DNA of 64,000 bases, taken from an uncultured Pseudothermotoga sp. Its GTDB lineage: Bacteria > Thermotogota > Thermotogae > Thermotogales > DSM-5069. The position numbers and the translations under genes are program-made. The notes beneath the pieces are model-generated. The model saw only the letters and a program-made list of their open reading frames with translations, was not told where the DNA came from and did not search any database. The stretch lies in the NCBI GenBank assembly GCA_937995655.1, contig CALKJI010000004.1:243278-307277 (forward strand), written 5' to 3'. Shown piece after piece: positions 1-9,185 of the stretch (positions are counted from its first letter, which is position 1; the number at the start of each line of letters is the position of its first letter).

Positions 1-1609
1 ACTCTTCGTAGATTATTTTTTTGACTTCCTCAACGTCTGGGTATTCAATTAGTACCTTGTCACCGTCTTTGATTGGACGTTCCAAATTTTCTACCAGCTC
101 TCCGTTGATGGAAATCTTTGGCAAAAGCCTTAAAATTTCTTGTTGATCGACTTCGATAACTATTTGTTTAGCAAAATCTTGAAGCCTTGGAGCAACTTCC
201 TCAACTTTATTGTACTGAATGATTATTTCATCACCGTTTCTGATAGTATGATGCAATGGAACTTCTGTACCGTTCAACAGGACTTTCAGACCACCGGTGA
301 TTTTTCCAGGTATCAAATGAGTTTCACCGTTGAGTTCAAAAGTAATTGTTGGTTGAGGTGTACCGAAGATTTCTGTGAACTTAAAGCCCTTTTGAATCAA
401 AAGTTGCAAAACGCTCTGAGCTTGACCGACTCTGATCAGGCGTATTTTTTCACCATTTAAGCTAACAGTATCATATATGCTGCCAGAATTGTATGCACTT
501 ACGTAGGCAATTCCAGCGAGAGTAACATACTCACTGCCTTTGAAATCCTCCCTCAAACTTTTGACCCTTGGTAACTCCTCGACGGTCCTCAGGGCAACTC
601 GTTCCATGGGTAAATCGAGTGCATGTGCCAGTTCGTTTTTGAGGTGTCTCAGCTTGGCTCCGCCACCAACAAGAAACAGGGCACTTGGTTTTGAAAGGTT
701 CAGTTGTTTAATTTTCTCAGCAATACTTCTTGCAATCAATTCAACGACGGGTGAGATCACCGTCGAAACAGAAGATCCATTGATTATTACCTTGTTGCCA
801 GTCACATCTATCATTTCAAAGGATGCGCCATCGTTGATCATTCTTTTTAGTTTCTCGGCCGAAAGAAAATCAAGTAAATAAGACTGAGCAATGACCTCGG
901 TGATCTCGTCTCCAGCCATTGGAACCATATCGTAGCCAACGATAGTTCCACCTCTTGAAACGGCGATGTCACTTGTTCCGGCTCCAATATCAACCAATGC
1001 GATGTTGAGTATTCTGAGGTCCTCAGGCACAGCTATTTCTAAAGCCGCCATAGGTTCAAGCGTCAGAAAGCATGGTCTTAAGCCAGCTTTACGTAGCGCA
1101 ATGGTCATGGCATCGACGACTTGTACTGGCAAAAGTGCTGCAACTACACGGGTGTAGAGTTTCCTTCCTCTATGACTAATCAAGTTTTTTATCCATAGAC
1201 CATCAAGACGATACTCTATCACTGAATATCCAACGCAATGTAGCTCGGAACCACTATCATCGGTGGGTGGAATCTGGGACAATGCTTTCATTTCAAGTTC
1301 TCTTACTGTGATTTCATCAATCAGATCCCCCGAAAAGTCCATTTCTGCCTCAAGAGTTACCGTTTTGAGGAATCTTCCAGCCACTGCAACAGCAACCTCA
1401 TGGAGTTCTACTTCGTTTCTCTCTTCGAGCCTTTTCTTGACAGTTTCGATGACTGTTGCTACACCTTTTATGTCATGAATCTGTCCATCGAGCATATTGC
1501 GTGTAGGATGTTCGATAGCTTCGAAATCTACAACATTGAGAACATCATTTTCAATGTAACCGATTAAACCAGCCACTTTTCTTGTTCCAACATCAAGCGC
1601 AAAAATCAA
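1..1609 (-). CDS. FtsA/PilM-like actin-fold ATPase with tandem beta-grasp tail (3' end outside window)
   Basis: My translation from a TTG at 1609 gives an actin/Hsp70-fold protein that opens LIFALDVGTRKVAGL (phosphate-1 loop) and carries GxGTSDIAVSRGG (phosphate-2) and LVGGGAKL (adenosine motif), as in FtsA and PilM. After the ATPase core the C-terminus holds two similar ubiquitin-like stretches, each ending in a pattern like NG..(8-10 residues)..GD.(I/V).I.Y, so the tail may be two beta-grasp (ThiS/TGS-like) domains. The frame is open to the window edge, so the end is missing. GGAGGTG, overlapping the end of mutS2, sits just before the TTG. It is the last visible gene of the minus-strand cluster. 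It is not the ftsA next to ftsZ; a role in membrane scaffolding is inferred from family only. Confidence 0.75.
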   Translation of the reverse strand, partial: MIFALDVGTRKVAGLIGYIENDVLNVVDFEAIEHPTRNMLDGQIHDIKGVATVIETVKKRLEERNEVELHEVAVAVAGRFLKTVTLEAEMDFSGDLIDEITVRELEMKALSQIPPTDDSGSELHCVGYSVIEYRLDGLWIKNLISHRGRKLYTRVVAALLPVQVVDAMTIALRKAGLRPCFLTLEPMAALEIAVPEDLRILNIALVDIGAGTSDIAVSRGGTIVGYDMVPMAGDEITEVIAQSYLLDFLSAEKLKRMINDGASFEMIDVTGNKVIINGSSVSTVISPVVELIARSIAEKIKQLNLSKPSALFLVGGGAKLRHLKNELAHALDLPMERVALRTVEELPRVKSLREDFKGSEYVTLAGIAYVSAYNSGSIYDTVSLNGEKIRLIRVGQAQSVLQLLIQKGFKFTEIFGTPQPTITFELNGETHLIPGKITGGLKVLLNGTEVPLHHTIRNGDEIIIQYNKVEEVAPRLQDFAKQIVIEVDQQEILRLLPKISINGELVENLERPIKDGDKVLIEYPDVEEVKKIIYEE

Positions 1610-1611
1610 CT

Positions 1612-3927
1612 TTACACCTCCACAACTGTTACCCCTGTACCGCCCTCGCCCGGTGTGCCAAATCGGTATTTCTTAACCCTTCCATCACGTCTGAGTATCT
1701 CCCATATTCCAACCGCGAGTCTGCCCGTTCCTTTTCCATGAATCACATAGCCAATCTTGAAATCGGATAGAATCAATTTGTCAATAAAATCCTCTATTAC
1801 CGGTTCAGCTTCATCAACCGTTAGGCCACGCACATCTACCTCTGGCTTGATCAAGTTGCTATGATAACTTTGAAAGTTTATTATCGGTTGTTCCTTGCCC
1901 TCCAAAGAGGATTTTACCAAGGTATTGAGACGAGCCTCTATTCTTATCCCATTGAAATCAACAATATATTTATCACCTTTCATACCAATGATTTTGCCTA
2001 CAGCCCTACCATTTTTTAGCCGTACCGCATCTCCAATAGAAAGCGGCTGATCTGATGACATTTGCGCTTGGTCCTTCAAAAATTCAAAGTCTTTTACAAT
2101 TTTTGATTGTTGTTCGAAAAGCTTGGAAGCCGTTCTAAGAGCTTCAAGGTCTTGGCTTTTCTTTTTAACGTTGCTGATAGCCTCGTCAATTTGCTTTTTC
2201 ATCTCCTTTATGTGATTATATGTTTTTTTCAGTTCCTCATCTAGCTCCTCTATCTTTCTTTTCCTTAATTCATCATACTTTGCCTCATACTCTGCTTTAA
2301 GTTTCTCGAGTTTGATTTTTTCGGTTTCTACTTCTTGTATCTTTTCGCGAAGAATCACTGTTTGCTCCTGGTACTTTTCAATGGTTTTTTCAACGTTCAT
2401 GTATTCCTGGCCTATAAACTTTTGGGCTTCTTGCAAAACAGCTTCGTCAAGTCCGAGTCTTCTTGCAATTTCAAAGGCATGGGAAGCACCAGGTACGCCC
2501 ATCAAAATGCGAAAAGTAGGCTCAAGAGTTTGTGGATCGAATTCAACAGAAGCGCTCACAAGCTTTTCATCACTTGCTGCGTAAATTTTGATTGGTGTCA
2601 GGTGAGTTGTAATTATGAATTTGCATCCACATTCCTTGAGTTTTTGTATTATGGCAAGACCCAAAGCAGCACCTTCTACTGGATCAGTACCAGAGCCAAG
2701 TTCATCGAGCAGAACCAGCGTCCTTGAGTCTGCCACTTCCAGGGCTTTGATGACGTTCACTATGTGAGAGGAGAAAGTACTGAGGTTTTGTTTTATATCC
2801 TGTTCGTCTCCAACGTCCACTACGATTTTTGAGAAAGCGGGAAGTTTAGAGTTTTCGTCACATGGCACAGGAAAACCGGCCATCATCATGGAACAAAAGA
2901 GCCCAGTAGTTTTCAATGAAACCGTTTTACCACCAGTATTGGGACCAGTGAGTACTAATCCACACTTCTGCCTTGGAAGGATTATATCAACTGGTATCAC
3001 CCTTTGCTTATCGATCAAGGGATGTCTGGCTGCTATAAGTTTTATTTCCAATTCCTGTGAGGGATATATCACATGTGCATTATACTGGCATGCAAAGGCT
3101 GCCCTTGCGTACAAGCTATCTAGATGTGCCAAGATAAGTATGTCTTGCTCTATCTTTTCTATTTGTTCGTACACAGTGAAAGTAAGATTTCGCAAAATTC
3201 TACTGATTTCCTCTTGTTCTTTCTCTTTGGCTTCTCTCAAATCGTTATTGATAGAAACAAATTCTTCTGGCTCAACAAAGTAAGTCGCGGCAGAAGAAGA
3301 AACTGAGTGAACGATCCCTTTGATGTAAGATTTGTGTGTTGCCTTCACAGGAAAAACATGCCTACCGTCCCGTAAGGTTGCAATGGGTTCTTGCAGGTAT
3401 ATTCTGTTTGCATTGACAAAACTTTCCACTCTCTTTCGTATCTGCTCTGAAATTTGCCTGTACTCGATTCTCAACTGTCTCAATCTTTCCGATGCGCTGT
3501 CTTTTATTGAGCCATCTTCTGCTATGCATTTTTGTATTTGCGAGATTATATCATCGTATTTTCCCAAGGTCTTAATGAGTTCTTTTATCGAAGGAATTTC
3601 TTCGATATTTGTTATATTCTTTCTCACCGCTTTGATGACCAAAAGAGCACTTGAAATCTTGAGTAACTCTTCGGGATCAAGAATCTGGGCTTGCTTCACC
3701 TTGTCGGTTATTTCTTGAATATCGATTGTGGCAAAGTTTGAGGGAAATACTTGCTCTTCTCTCTTGACTATTTTGATCATCTCATCGACCATTTTCAATT
3801 CCCAATAGGGGTTGTCGAGAGGCTTTAAGCTTGCAAGAAATTCCTTTCCTGCTTTACTCAAGGTTAACCTTTTTATCAAATCAATGACGCTATAGAAATC
3901 AAGTTTCTCGAGGCTATGTACTTCTAT
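1612..3927 (-). CDS. mutS2: Endonuclease MutS2
   Basis: MutS2 is a MutS-family ATPase with a C-terminal Smr nuclease domain, linked to suppression of recombination and to rescue of collided ribosomes. Visible are the MutS ATPase motifs GPNTGGKTVSLK and LLDELGSGTDPVEGAA, a long charged coiled coil, and an Smr domain with VDVRGLTVDEAE and YVIHGKGTGRL. The first canonical in-frame start is TTG at 3879, but it has no ribosome binding site and would drop the conserved N-terminus. Upstream, the frame continues (IEVHSLEKLDFYSVIDL, resembling other MutS2 N-termini) back to an AUA codon at 3927. A GGAGGTG at 3936-3942 lies 8 nt before it. I therefore propose an AUA start giving about 771 aa; 3879 is the conservative alternative. 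Confidence 0.9.
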   Translation of the reverse strand: MEVHSLEKLDFYSVIDLIKRLTLSKAGKEFLASLKPLDNPYWELKMVDEMIKIVKREEQVFPSNFATIDIQEITDKVKQAQILDPEELLKISSALLVIKAVRKNITNIEEIPSIKELIKTLGKYDDIISQIQKCIAEDGSIKDSASERLRQLRIEYRQISEQIRKRVESFVNANRIYLQEPIATLRDGRHVFPVKATHKSYIKGIVHSVSSSAATYFVEPEEFVSINNDLREAKEKEQEEISRILRNLTFTVYEQIEKIEQDILILAHLDSLYARAAFACQYNAHVIYPSQELEIKLIAARHPLIDKQRVIPVDIILPRQKCGLVLTGPNTGGKTVSLKTTGLFCSMMMAGFPVPCDENSKLPAFSKIVVDVGDEQDIKQNLSTFSSHIVNVIKALEVADSRTLVLLDELGSGTDPVEGAALGLAIIQKLKECGCKFIITTHLTPIKIYAASDEKLVSASVEFDPQTLEPTFRILMGVPGASHAFEIARRLGLDEAVLQEAQKFIGQEYMNVEKTIEKYQEQTVILREKIQEVETEKIKLEKLKAEYEAKYDELRKRKIEELDEELKKTYNHIKEMKKQIDEAISNVKKKSQDLEALRTASKLFEQQSKIVKDFEFLKDQAQMSSDQPLSIGDAVRLKNGRAVGKIIGMKGDKYIVDFNGIRIEARLNTLVKSSLEGKEQPIINFQSYHSNLIKPEVDVRGLTVDEAEPVIEDFIDKLILSDFKIGYVIHGKGTGRLAVGIWEILRRDGRVKKYRFGTPGEGGTGVTVVEV

Positions 3928-3964
3928 TTTACAAACACCTCCATTATCGTCCTAATGCCATTAA

Positions 3965-5164
3965 TTATTCTACAACCTGTATAGAACTTTCAAAATATTT
4001 CGAATCAGAACCGCAAAGTACTTTAGTTGTGAGTTTATAGATCCCAGGTCTTGTCATCGCTGATGTATTCCATGGTAGGAACTTGAAAATCTCATATTGT
4101 GAATAAGGATCAAGCCATACTCTCACTGAGCGTTTCTGATAATTCAATGTGGATGGTGGCAGTGTTACATTGATCTCATCAAGCATCAAGAAGAGGTCCT
4201 TATTCGTTGTGTTCTGCAGGTAAACAGAAAAGGCTACTTTTTCTCGCACATTGATCTGTTTTGGAACATCAGAGTAGACCTTTATTTTTTTTAGATCTTT
4301 TTCATAATCACGGACACATGATACGGGCAAGGAAACAGAAGTAAGAGAATTATTCACAAGGCATTGAACTGTGAGTACATATCGTCCTTCTCTTTCAAAA
4401 GAAAATTCAAATTGTTCCAAAACCCTTATATCTTTTCCTACACCAACCCCAGACCAGTCAGATTGGATTGAGAACTGCCTTTGCCAAAGGATTTGTTCCA
4501 TCTCTCTCAGTGTTAGTATCACATACTGGACCTGCAGATCTCTTACAGAAGCTGTGTTATTTACTATGTATACTGAACCTTTCATAGTTTCGCCAACCAG
4601 ATAAAAATCGAGTAACCCATCGACCAGTATCTGATATTTTTCAACAGATGTAAAAGATTTTTGGGCAAAGACTTCCTGATCATCCACCTTCACTTTCACC
4701 ATTATTGTGTATTCACCAGACTGAAGTGAATTGATTTCAGTTTCTCTTTTAAGATCAAATAGCAAACGACTCGCAAAAGCGTCTAAGGTTGTTTTCACAC
4801 TGTCTCTTTGGGAGAAACTATAGACAGGACCTTCCCTGCCCACAATCTGTAAGTTGAAATCCGATACTAGAACTTCTCTTGATTTATTCTGGTTGTTGTA
4901 CAGGCGTACTTTCACATCAAGAGGAATGCCAGAGGAATAAGGAGTTTCGACTTGGATGATGAGTTGATTAATCTCGGATTTCTGTGATGGGAACTGGCCA
5001 TAGTACATTCGAAGACCAAAAAAGAATATCAAAACTATAACTATGTTTAGAACCAAAAAGTATATTCCTTGTCTTCGATATCTCCTTGTCTTTTCTTTCT
5101 CTCGCTGCAGGAATTGCTGTTCTTTTTTTTTCAATTCTTCTGGATCTTTTGAAAAATATCTCAT
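3965..5164 (-). CDS. Membrane-anchored protein of unknown function, repeated beta-rich domains
   Basis: The 399-aa protein has a very basic N-terminus (about residues 1-32), one membrane segment (about 33-53, rich in I, V, L and F) and a large extracytoplasmic part. That part seems to contain three related beta-sandwich units with phrases such as VRLYNNQNKSREV, VYIVNNTASVRDL and VYLQNTTNKDLFL, spaced at intervals of roughly 100-130 residues. This resembles the BsuPI-type protease-inhibitor fold, but I cannot confirm it. Its ATG overlaps the pilB stop codon (ATGA), so the two are probably translationally coupled; this suggests a link to the pilus/secretion ATPase or cell envelope. No enzyme motif is visible. 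Confidence 0.7.
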   Translation of the reverse strand: MRYFSKDPEELKKKEQQFLQREKEKTRRYRRQGIYFLVLNIVIVLIFFFGLRMYYGQFPSQKSEINQLIIQVETPYSSGIPLDVKVRLYNNQNKSREVLVSDFNLQIVGREGPVYSFSQRDSVKTTLDAFASRLLFDLKRETEINSLQSGEYTIMVKVKVDDQEVFAQKSFTSVEKYQILVDGLLDFYLVGETMKGSVYIVNNTASVRDLQVQYVILTLREMEQILWQRQFSIQSDWSGVGVGKDIRVLEQFEFSFEREGRYVLTVQCLVNNSLTSVSLPVSCVRDYEKDLKKIKVYSDVPKQINVREKVAFSVYLQNTTNKDLFLMLDEINVTLPPSTLNYQKRSVRVWLDPYSQYEIFKFLPWNTSAMTRPGIYKLTTKVLCGSDSKYFESSIQVVE

Positions 5165-6855
5165 ATACCTGCAGTCACCCTGAGTACCTCGTCAAATGAA
5201 GTGATTCCCTTGATCACCTTTTCAAAACCATCTATAAACATAGGTCTCATGCCCTTTTGTAAGGCCAGATCATAGATCTCTCTTTCACCGCCACCTGAAA
5301 CTATCAAATCTTTTACATCCCTTGTTATAACAAGCACTTCTCCGATTGCAACACGGCCTTTATATCCACTACCTCCACATTCAGGGCAACCACTTCCAGC
5401 TGTATACTCGACAGGTTCAATCTCAGGGAAAGCAGATTTCCATAATTCCAGATACTCTTTTCTCAACTCCGCTTTTACTCTGCAGTTATCACAAAGCTTT
5501 CTGACGAGCCGTTGACTTATCACACCAATCAATGAAGTACTGATCATGTGTCTGTCTATTCCCATATTCACCATTCTGTCTATAGCAGCTGCAGCACTGT
5601 TGGTGTGGAGTGTGCTCAACACCAAATGACCAGTTAAAGATGCCTCGACGGCAAGGTTCGCCGTTTCTTTATCCCTCATTTCTCCGATCATTATTATGTC
5701 TGGGTCCTGTCTTAAAAATGATCGCAAGTACCGTGCAAAAGTAAGACCAATCTCTGGATTAACCTGGCACTGAGTGATTCCGTCGACGGTATATTCCACG
5801 GGATCTTCGGCTGTTATTATGTTGAGGGTTACGTCCTTGAGTTTGTTTATCATTGCAACGAGTGTAGTCGATTTTCCACTACCTGTTGGCCCTGTGATAA
5901 GAATTATTCCATTTGGCCTTCTCAGCAAATCTGAGATTCTTTTATAATTGAACTCGCTGAAGCCAAGTTCCTCTAACTGTTTGTAAGAACCGGAGACTTT
6001 GAGTATCCTCATTACTACTTTTTCACCGTGTACCGACGGCAAGGTAGAAACACGAAAATCGTATTGCTCACCTTGTATGTTCATATAGAACTTTCCATCC
6101 TGTGGCAATCTCTTTTCTGATATATCAAGTCCAGACATAATTTTTATCCTTGTCACAACGGCATTGTGTTGCACTTTGGAATAATCTGTGATTTTTCTGA
6201 GAAGTCCATCCACGCGGTAGCGTACACGCACATAGTTTCTAAACGGTTCAATGTGGATATCGCTAGCTTCCATCTGAACGGCTTTCTGAATTATTGCGTT
6301 GACCATTCTCACAACGGGTGCTTCTACTTCAGCAAGGGTCTCTTCAACCTCTTCTTCGACAACAGGTTCGATCTGTTCGGTCGGCATCTCTTCTGCCAAA
6401 GCCATAGGGGCGCCTTGAATATGCTGGGCGTACATGAGTGAGAAAATCATGGGTGTTACAAGATAGATTACTGGGTCCTTACCGGTGAGAAATTTGATTT
6501 CGCTCGTTATGCGTGATAAATTATAGACACTGTCTGTAATAGCAACTAACTTGTCATTCTGTTTATCTACTGGTATAACTCTTAGTTCTTCTATCATTGC
6601 TCTTGGGATACTTCTGAGTACTTCAACTGGCACTGTTTTTGGAGGATCTTTTAACACAGGGACATTGTATTGTTCACTTAGAGCATCCGTAATCTGTTCC
6701 CAACTAATCAAACCCATGTCAACTAAAATCTCACCAAGGGCTTTTCGATTCTTTCGTTGCTCTTCCAAGGCCCTTGATAGTTCTTCTTGAGTTATCAACC
6801 CTTTTTCAACCAAAATCTCGCCAAGTCTCTTGTACCTAGGTTTGTCCAGAGGCAT
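5161..6855 (-). CDS. pilB: Type IV pilus / type II secretion assembly ATPase (PilB/GspE)
   Basis: A 564-aa hexameric ATPase that would power pilus extension or secretion at the inner membrane. Residues about 1-150 form an MshEN/T2SSE N-domain with two similar halves (GEILVEKGLITQEEL and GEILVDMGLISWEQI). The Walker A motif GPTGSGKST is at about 322-330, an Asp box (ITAEDPVEY) near 348, a His box near 410-417, and a zinc tetracysteine CxxC...CxxC at Cys455, 458, 490 and 493, which is typical of PilB/GspE and absent from PilT. The start overlaps the end of ftsZ by 20 nt, an unusual coupling of cell division and pilus/secretion genes. No other pilus genes are in the window, so the choice between pilus and secretion stays open. 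Confidence 0.92.
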   Translation of the reverse strand: MPLDKPRYKRLGEILVEKGLITQEELSRALEEQRKNRKALGEILVDMGLISWEQITDALSEQYNVPVLKDPPKTVPVEVLRSIPRAMIEELRVIPVDKQNDKLVAITDSVYNLSRITSEIKFLTGKDPVIYLVTPMIFSLMYAQHIQGAPMALAEEMPTEQIEPVVEEEVEETLAEVEAPVVRMVNAIIQKAVQMEASDIHIEPFRNYVRVRYRVDGLLRKITDYSKVQHNAVVTRIKIMSGLDISEKRLPQDGKFYMNIQGEQYDFRVSTLPSVHGEKVVMRILKVSGSYKQLEELGFSEFNYKRISDLLRRPNGIILITGPTGSGKSTTLVAMINKLKDVTLNIITAEDPVEYTVDGITQCQVNPEIGLTFARYLRSFLRQDPDIIMIGEMRDKETANLAVEASLTGHLVLSTLHTNSAAAAIDRMVNMGIDRHMISTSLIGVISQRLVRKLCDNCRVKAELRKEYLELWKSAFPEIEPVEYTAGSGCPECGGSGYKGRVAIGEVLVITRDVKDLIVSGGGEREIYDLALQKGMRPMFIDGFEKVIKGITSFDEVLRVTAGI

Positions 6856-7906
6856 TCAAATCCTCCAAGCCCATTCTGTAAACAGCTGGGATCTCGCTTT
6901 CGGGGAACAAATAACTGTCTTCTTCATCAAATCCTGTTGCTATAAGTGTTACTCTCATCTCATCTTGTGCAAGTTCATCGTCAATTATCAGTCCAAATTT
7001 CACATCCGCATCTTCGCTACAACTTTGGCGTATTATAGCTGCTGCAGCGTGCATTTCGCGAAGCTGGACAGTCTTGGGTGCAGAGATATTCAAGATAATT
7101 GCTCCTGCATTCTCTACTGGTCGATCCATCAGTTTGCTCTCCATGGCTCTCTTAGCAGCTTCCATGGCTCTGTTTGCTCCCTTACCGATGCCAATACCGA
7201 GCATAGCAGCTCCTGCATCTCTCATGACCGACTCAACATCTGCGAAGTCAAGGTTAATGTACCCTCTTTTTGTAATTAATTCTGAGATGCCCTTGACACC
7301 TTGATGAAGAGTCTCATCTGCTTTCAAGAACGCGTTTACAACGGTTACGTCTGAAGGAAGTTCTTCCAATAGTTTGTTGTTTGAAATCCTGATCAAAGTA
7401 TCGACACTTTTTCTAAGTCTCTTTAGACCTTCTATTGCTGTGGACCATCGTTCTTTACCTTCAAAATAAAATGGAGTTGTGATCACAGCAACGGTGAGAA
7501 TACCCATACTTTTTGCAATCTCTGCTATTACAGGTGTAGCACCAGTTCCTGTACCTCCGCCAAAACCAGCCGTGATAAAGAGCATATCGGTGTCTTGCAA
7601 CATCTGTTCGAGTTCCTCACGACTTTCCTGCGCCGCCTCTTCTCCAGTTCTTGGATCTCCCCCTGCTCCTAATCCTCTGGTCCTTTTTTCTCCGATTTGT
7701 ATTTTGATATCTGCTTTATTCTCTTCTAAAACCTGAACATCTGTGTTCACAGCAATGAAAGTAACATCTCGGATACCGATTTCAACCATCCTGTTTATTG
7801 CGTTATTGCCAGCTCCTCCCACCCCGACTACCTTTATTACTGGAACCCTCTTCTTTGTGAACTTATCTGTGTTAGTTGTCTTTGACTTTCCAAGCTCAAA
7901 TGCCAT
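6836..7906 (-). CDS. ftsZ: Cell division protein FtsZ
   Basis: FtsZ is the tubulin-like GTPase that forms the division ring. The 356-aa protein carries the N-terminal nucleotide motif GVGGAGNNAINRM, the tubulin signature GGGTGTGATPV, the T7-loop region NLDFADVESVM, and a C-terminal tail with EIPAVYR that fits the peptide bound by FtsA and ZipA-type partners. ATG at 7906 is chosen because GGGAGGTTG lies just before it and the protein begins MAFELGKSK; a longer in-frame extension to 8077 runs through ftsA and is not used. It lies 19 nt after ftsA and its 3' end overlaps pilB, so ftsA, ftsZ and pilB are probably one transcript. Confidence 0.97.
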   Translation of the reverse strand: MAFELGKSKTTNTDKFTKKRVPVIKVVGVGGAGNNAINRMVEIGIRDVTFIAVNTDVQVLEENKADIKIQIGEKRTRGLGAGGDPRTGEEAAQESREELEQMLQDTDMLFITAGFGGGTGTGATPVIAEIAKSMGILTVAVITTPFYFEGKERWSTAIEGLKRLRKSVDTLIRISNNKLLEELPSDVTVVNAFLKADETLHQGVKGISELITKRGYINLDFADVESVMRDAGAAMLGIGIGKGANRAMEAAKRAMESKLMDRPVENAGAIILNISAPKTVQLREMHAAAAIIRQSCSEDADVKFGLIIDDELAQDEMRVTLIATGFDEEDSYLFPESEIPAVYRMGLEDLNASGQT

Positions 7907-7925
7907 ATCATCAACCTCCCTGGGA

Positions 7926-9185
7926 TTACCAGAGATTCTTGAATATCTCAACGAGTCTCTTGAAAAAGCCCTCGCTTGCTTCCTTTCTCGAGGTTTGTTG
8001 TACACCGGCTCTAGTCTCGACCACAGACATGAAGCCTCCAAGGGCTGGTGCGTAGATTGGATCGTCCAAGATCTCATCTGAGTCTTTGATAACTACATTC
8101 GCAGATGTGTTATATGTGCCTATCCTAACGGGACTTTTAAAAACATCCAGTGATAGATCGAGCAACCTCGGTATCTTGGCCCCTCCTCCAAGAAGGACTA
8201 TACCTCCAGGTAAACCTCGTGGTGCAAATTCTGGTATACCTGAGCATACTTCTCGGTAAACACGTTTCACCTTGGTAAGTATCTCTCTGAGGCGTGCGTG
8301 TATAACCTTTGCTAATTCGTTTTTAGTCATGCTTTTAGAACTTCTTCCGTCAAGACCTTTGTAATCGACAGATTGCTGTCCAAAACTTGGCTCTCCGTAT
8401 ATGGCGCTTCCATGTGTCTTTAGAAGTCTTTCTGCCTCTTCAATGGAAGTATTAAAAACTATAGATATATCTTTAGTAACATGTTTCATACCCAAAGGTA
8501 TTACCTCGAGTCTAACAGGAACTCCCATTGAGTAAACAAGAGTTGTTGTGTTAGTATGGCCAAGTTCAACAACACAGACGCCGTTTTCCTTTTCTGTATC
8601 TGTTAGTACACCTTCTGCTCCCGAGACAATCGATGTGGCAAAATCAAAATCTTGTGGAATGACGTCTTGAAGGAGTTCAAAGAGGGAACTGGAAGATCTA
8701 TCAACGGTCACAACGGTCATTTCTACTTCCAAGTGGTTTGCATTCATTCCAACGGGATTAAAAACACTTTTCACCTTATCGATCACATATCTTCTGGGAT
8801 AAATATGCAATACTTGGTAATTGTTACTAAACTCGTCGATAGCAGATTGCTTGAGAAGTTCAACCATTGCTTCATCAACAGGCTTTTTCTCGTTATCAGA
8901 GACTACATGTTCTTTTTTCAAATCATGGAGTGTAAATTTGCCACAACTTGAGGATACTATGATATTTGTTCTATTCAGACTCACTACTTCATCCAATTGT
9001 GATATCAGTTGACTCAACGTATCGCGCAGAGCAATAGCATCCTTCACATCCCCACCGTCTATACCACGGGTTCTCAGATCAAAGTGAGCAAGAAGTTCAT
9101 AACCGTCGGATGTTTTTGAGATAACTAACCCTTTCGTGGAATGAGAGCCAACATCAATCGACACATAGTTTTCACTCTTCCTCAC
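7926..9185 (-). CDS. ftsA: Cell division protein FtsA
   Basis: FtsA is the actin-like ATPase that tethers FtsZ to the membrane. From GTG at 9185 the protein is 419 aa and begins MRKSENYVSIDVGSHSTKG (phosphate-1 loop). It contains GVCVVELGHTNTTTL (phosphate-2) and GGIVLLGGGAKIPRL (adenosine motif). The C-terminus FFKRLVEIFKNLW is a good amphipathic membrane-targeting helix, as expected for FtsA. The start is set by AGAGGTGG a few bases upstream; longer versions run into the preceding gene. It overlaps the FtsQ-like gene by 14 nt and is followed directly by ftsZ. Confidence 0.95.
   Translation of the reverse strand: MRKSENYVSIDVGSHSTKGLVISKTSDGYELLAHFDLRTRGIDGGDVKDAIALRDTLSQLISQLDEVVSLNRTNIIVSSSCGKFTLHDLKKEHVVSDNEKKPVDEAMVELLKQSAIDEFSNNYQVLHIYPRRYVIDKVKSVFNPVGMNANHLEVEMTVVTVDRSSSSLFELLQDVIPQDFDFATSIVSGAEGVLTDTEKENGVCVVELGHTNTTTLVYSMGVPVRLEVIPLGMKHVTKDISIVFNTSIEEAERLLKTHGSAIYGEPSFGQQSVDYKGLDGRSSKSMTKNELAKVIHARLREILTKVKRVYREVCSGIPEFAPRGLPGGIVLLGGGAKIPRLLDLSLDVFKSPVRIGTYNTSANVVIKDSDEILDDPIYAPALGGFMSVVETRAGVQQTSRKEASEGFFKRLVEIFKNLW

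Noticed and set aside
7907..8077. In-frame N-terminal extension of ftsZ
   Set aside because: It runs antisense-free through the end of ftsA in another frame, has no matching FtsZ sequence, and the ATG at 7906 has a fine ribosome binding site.
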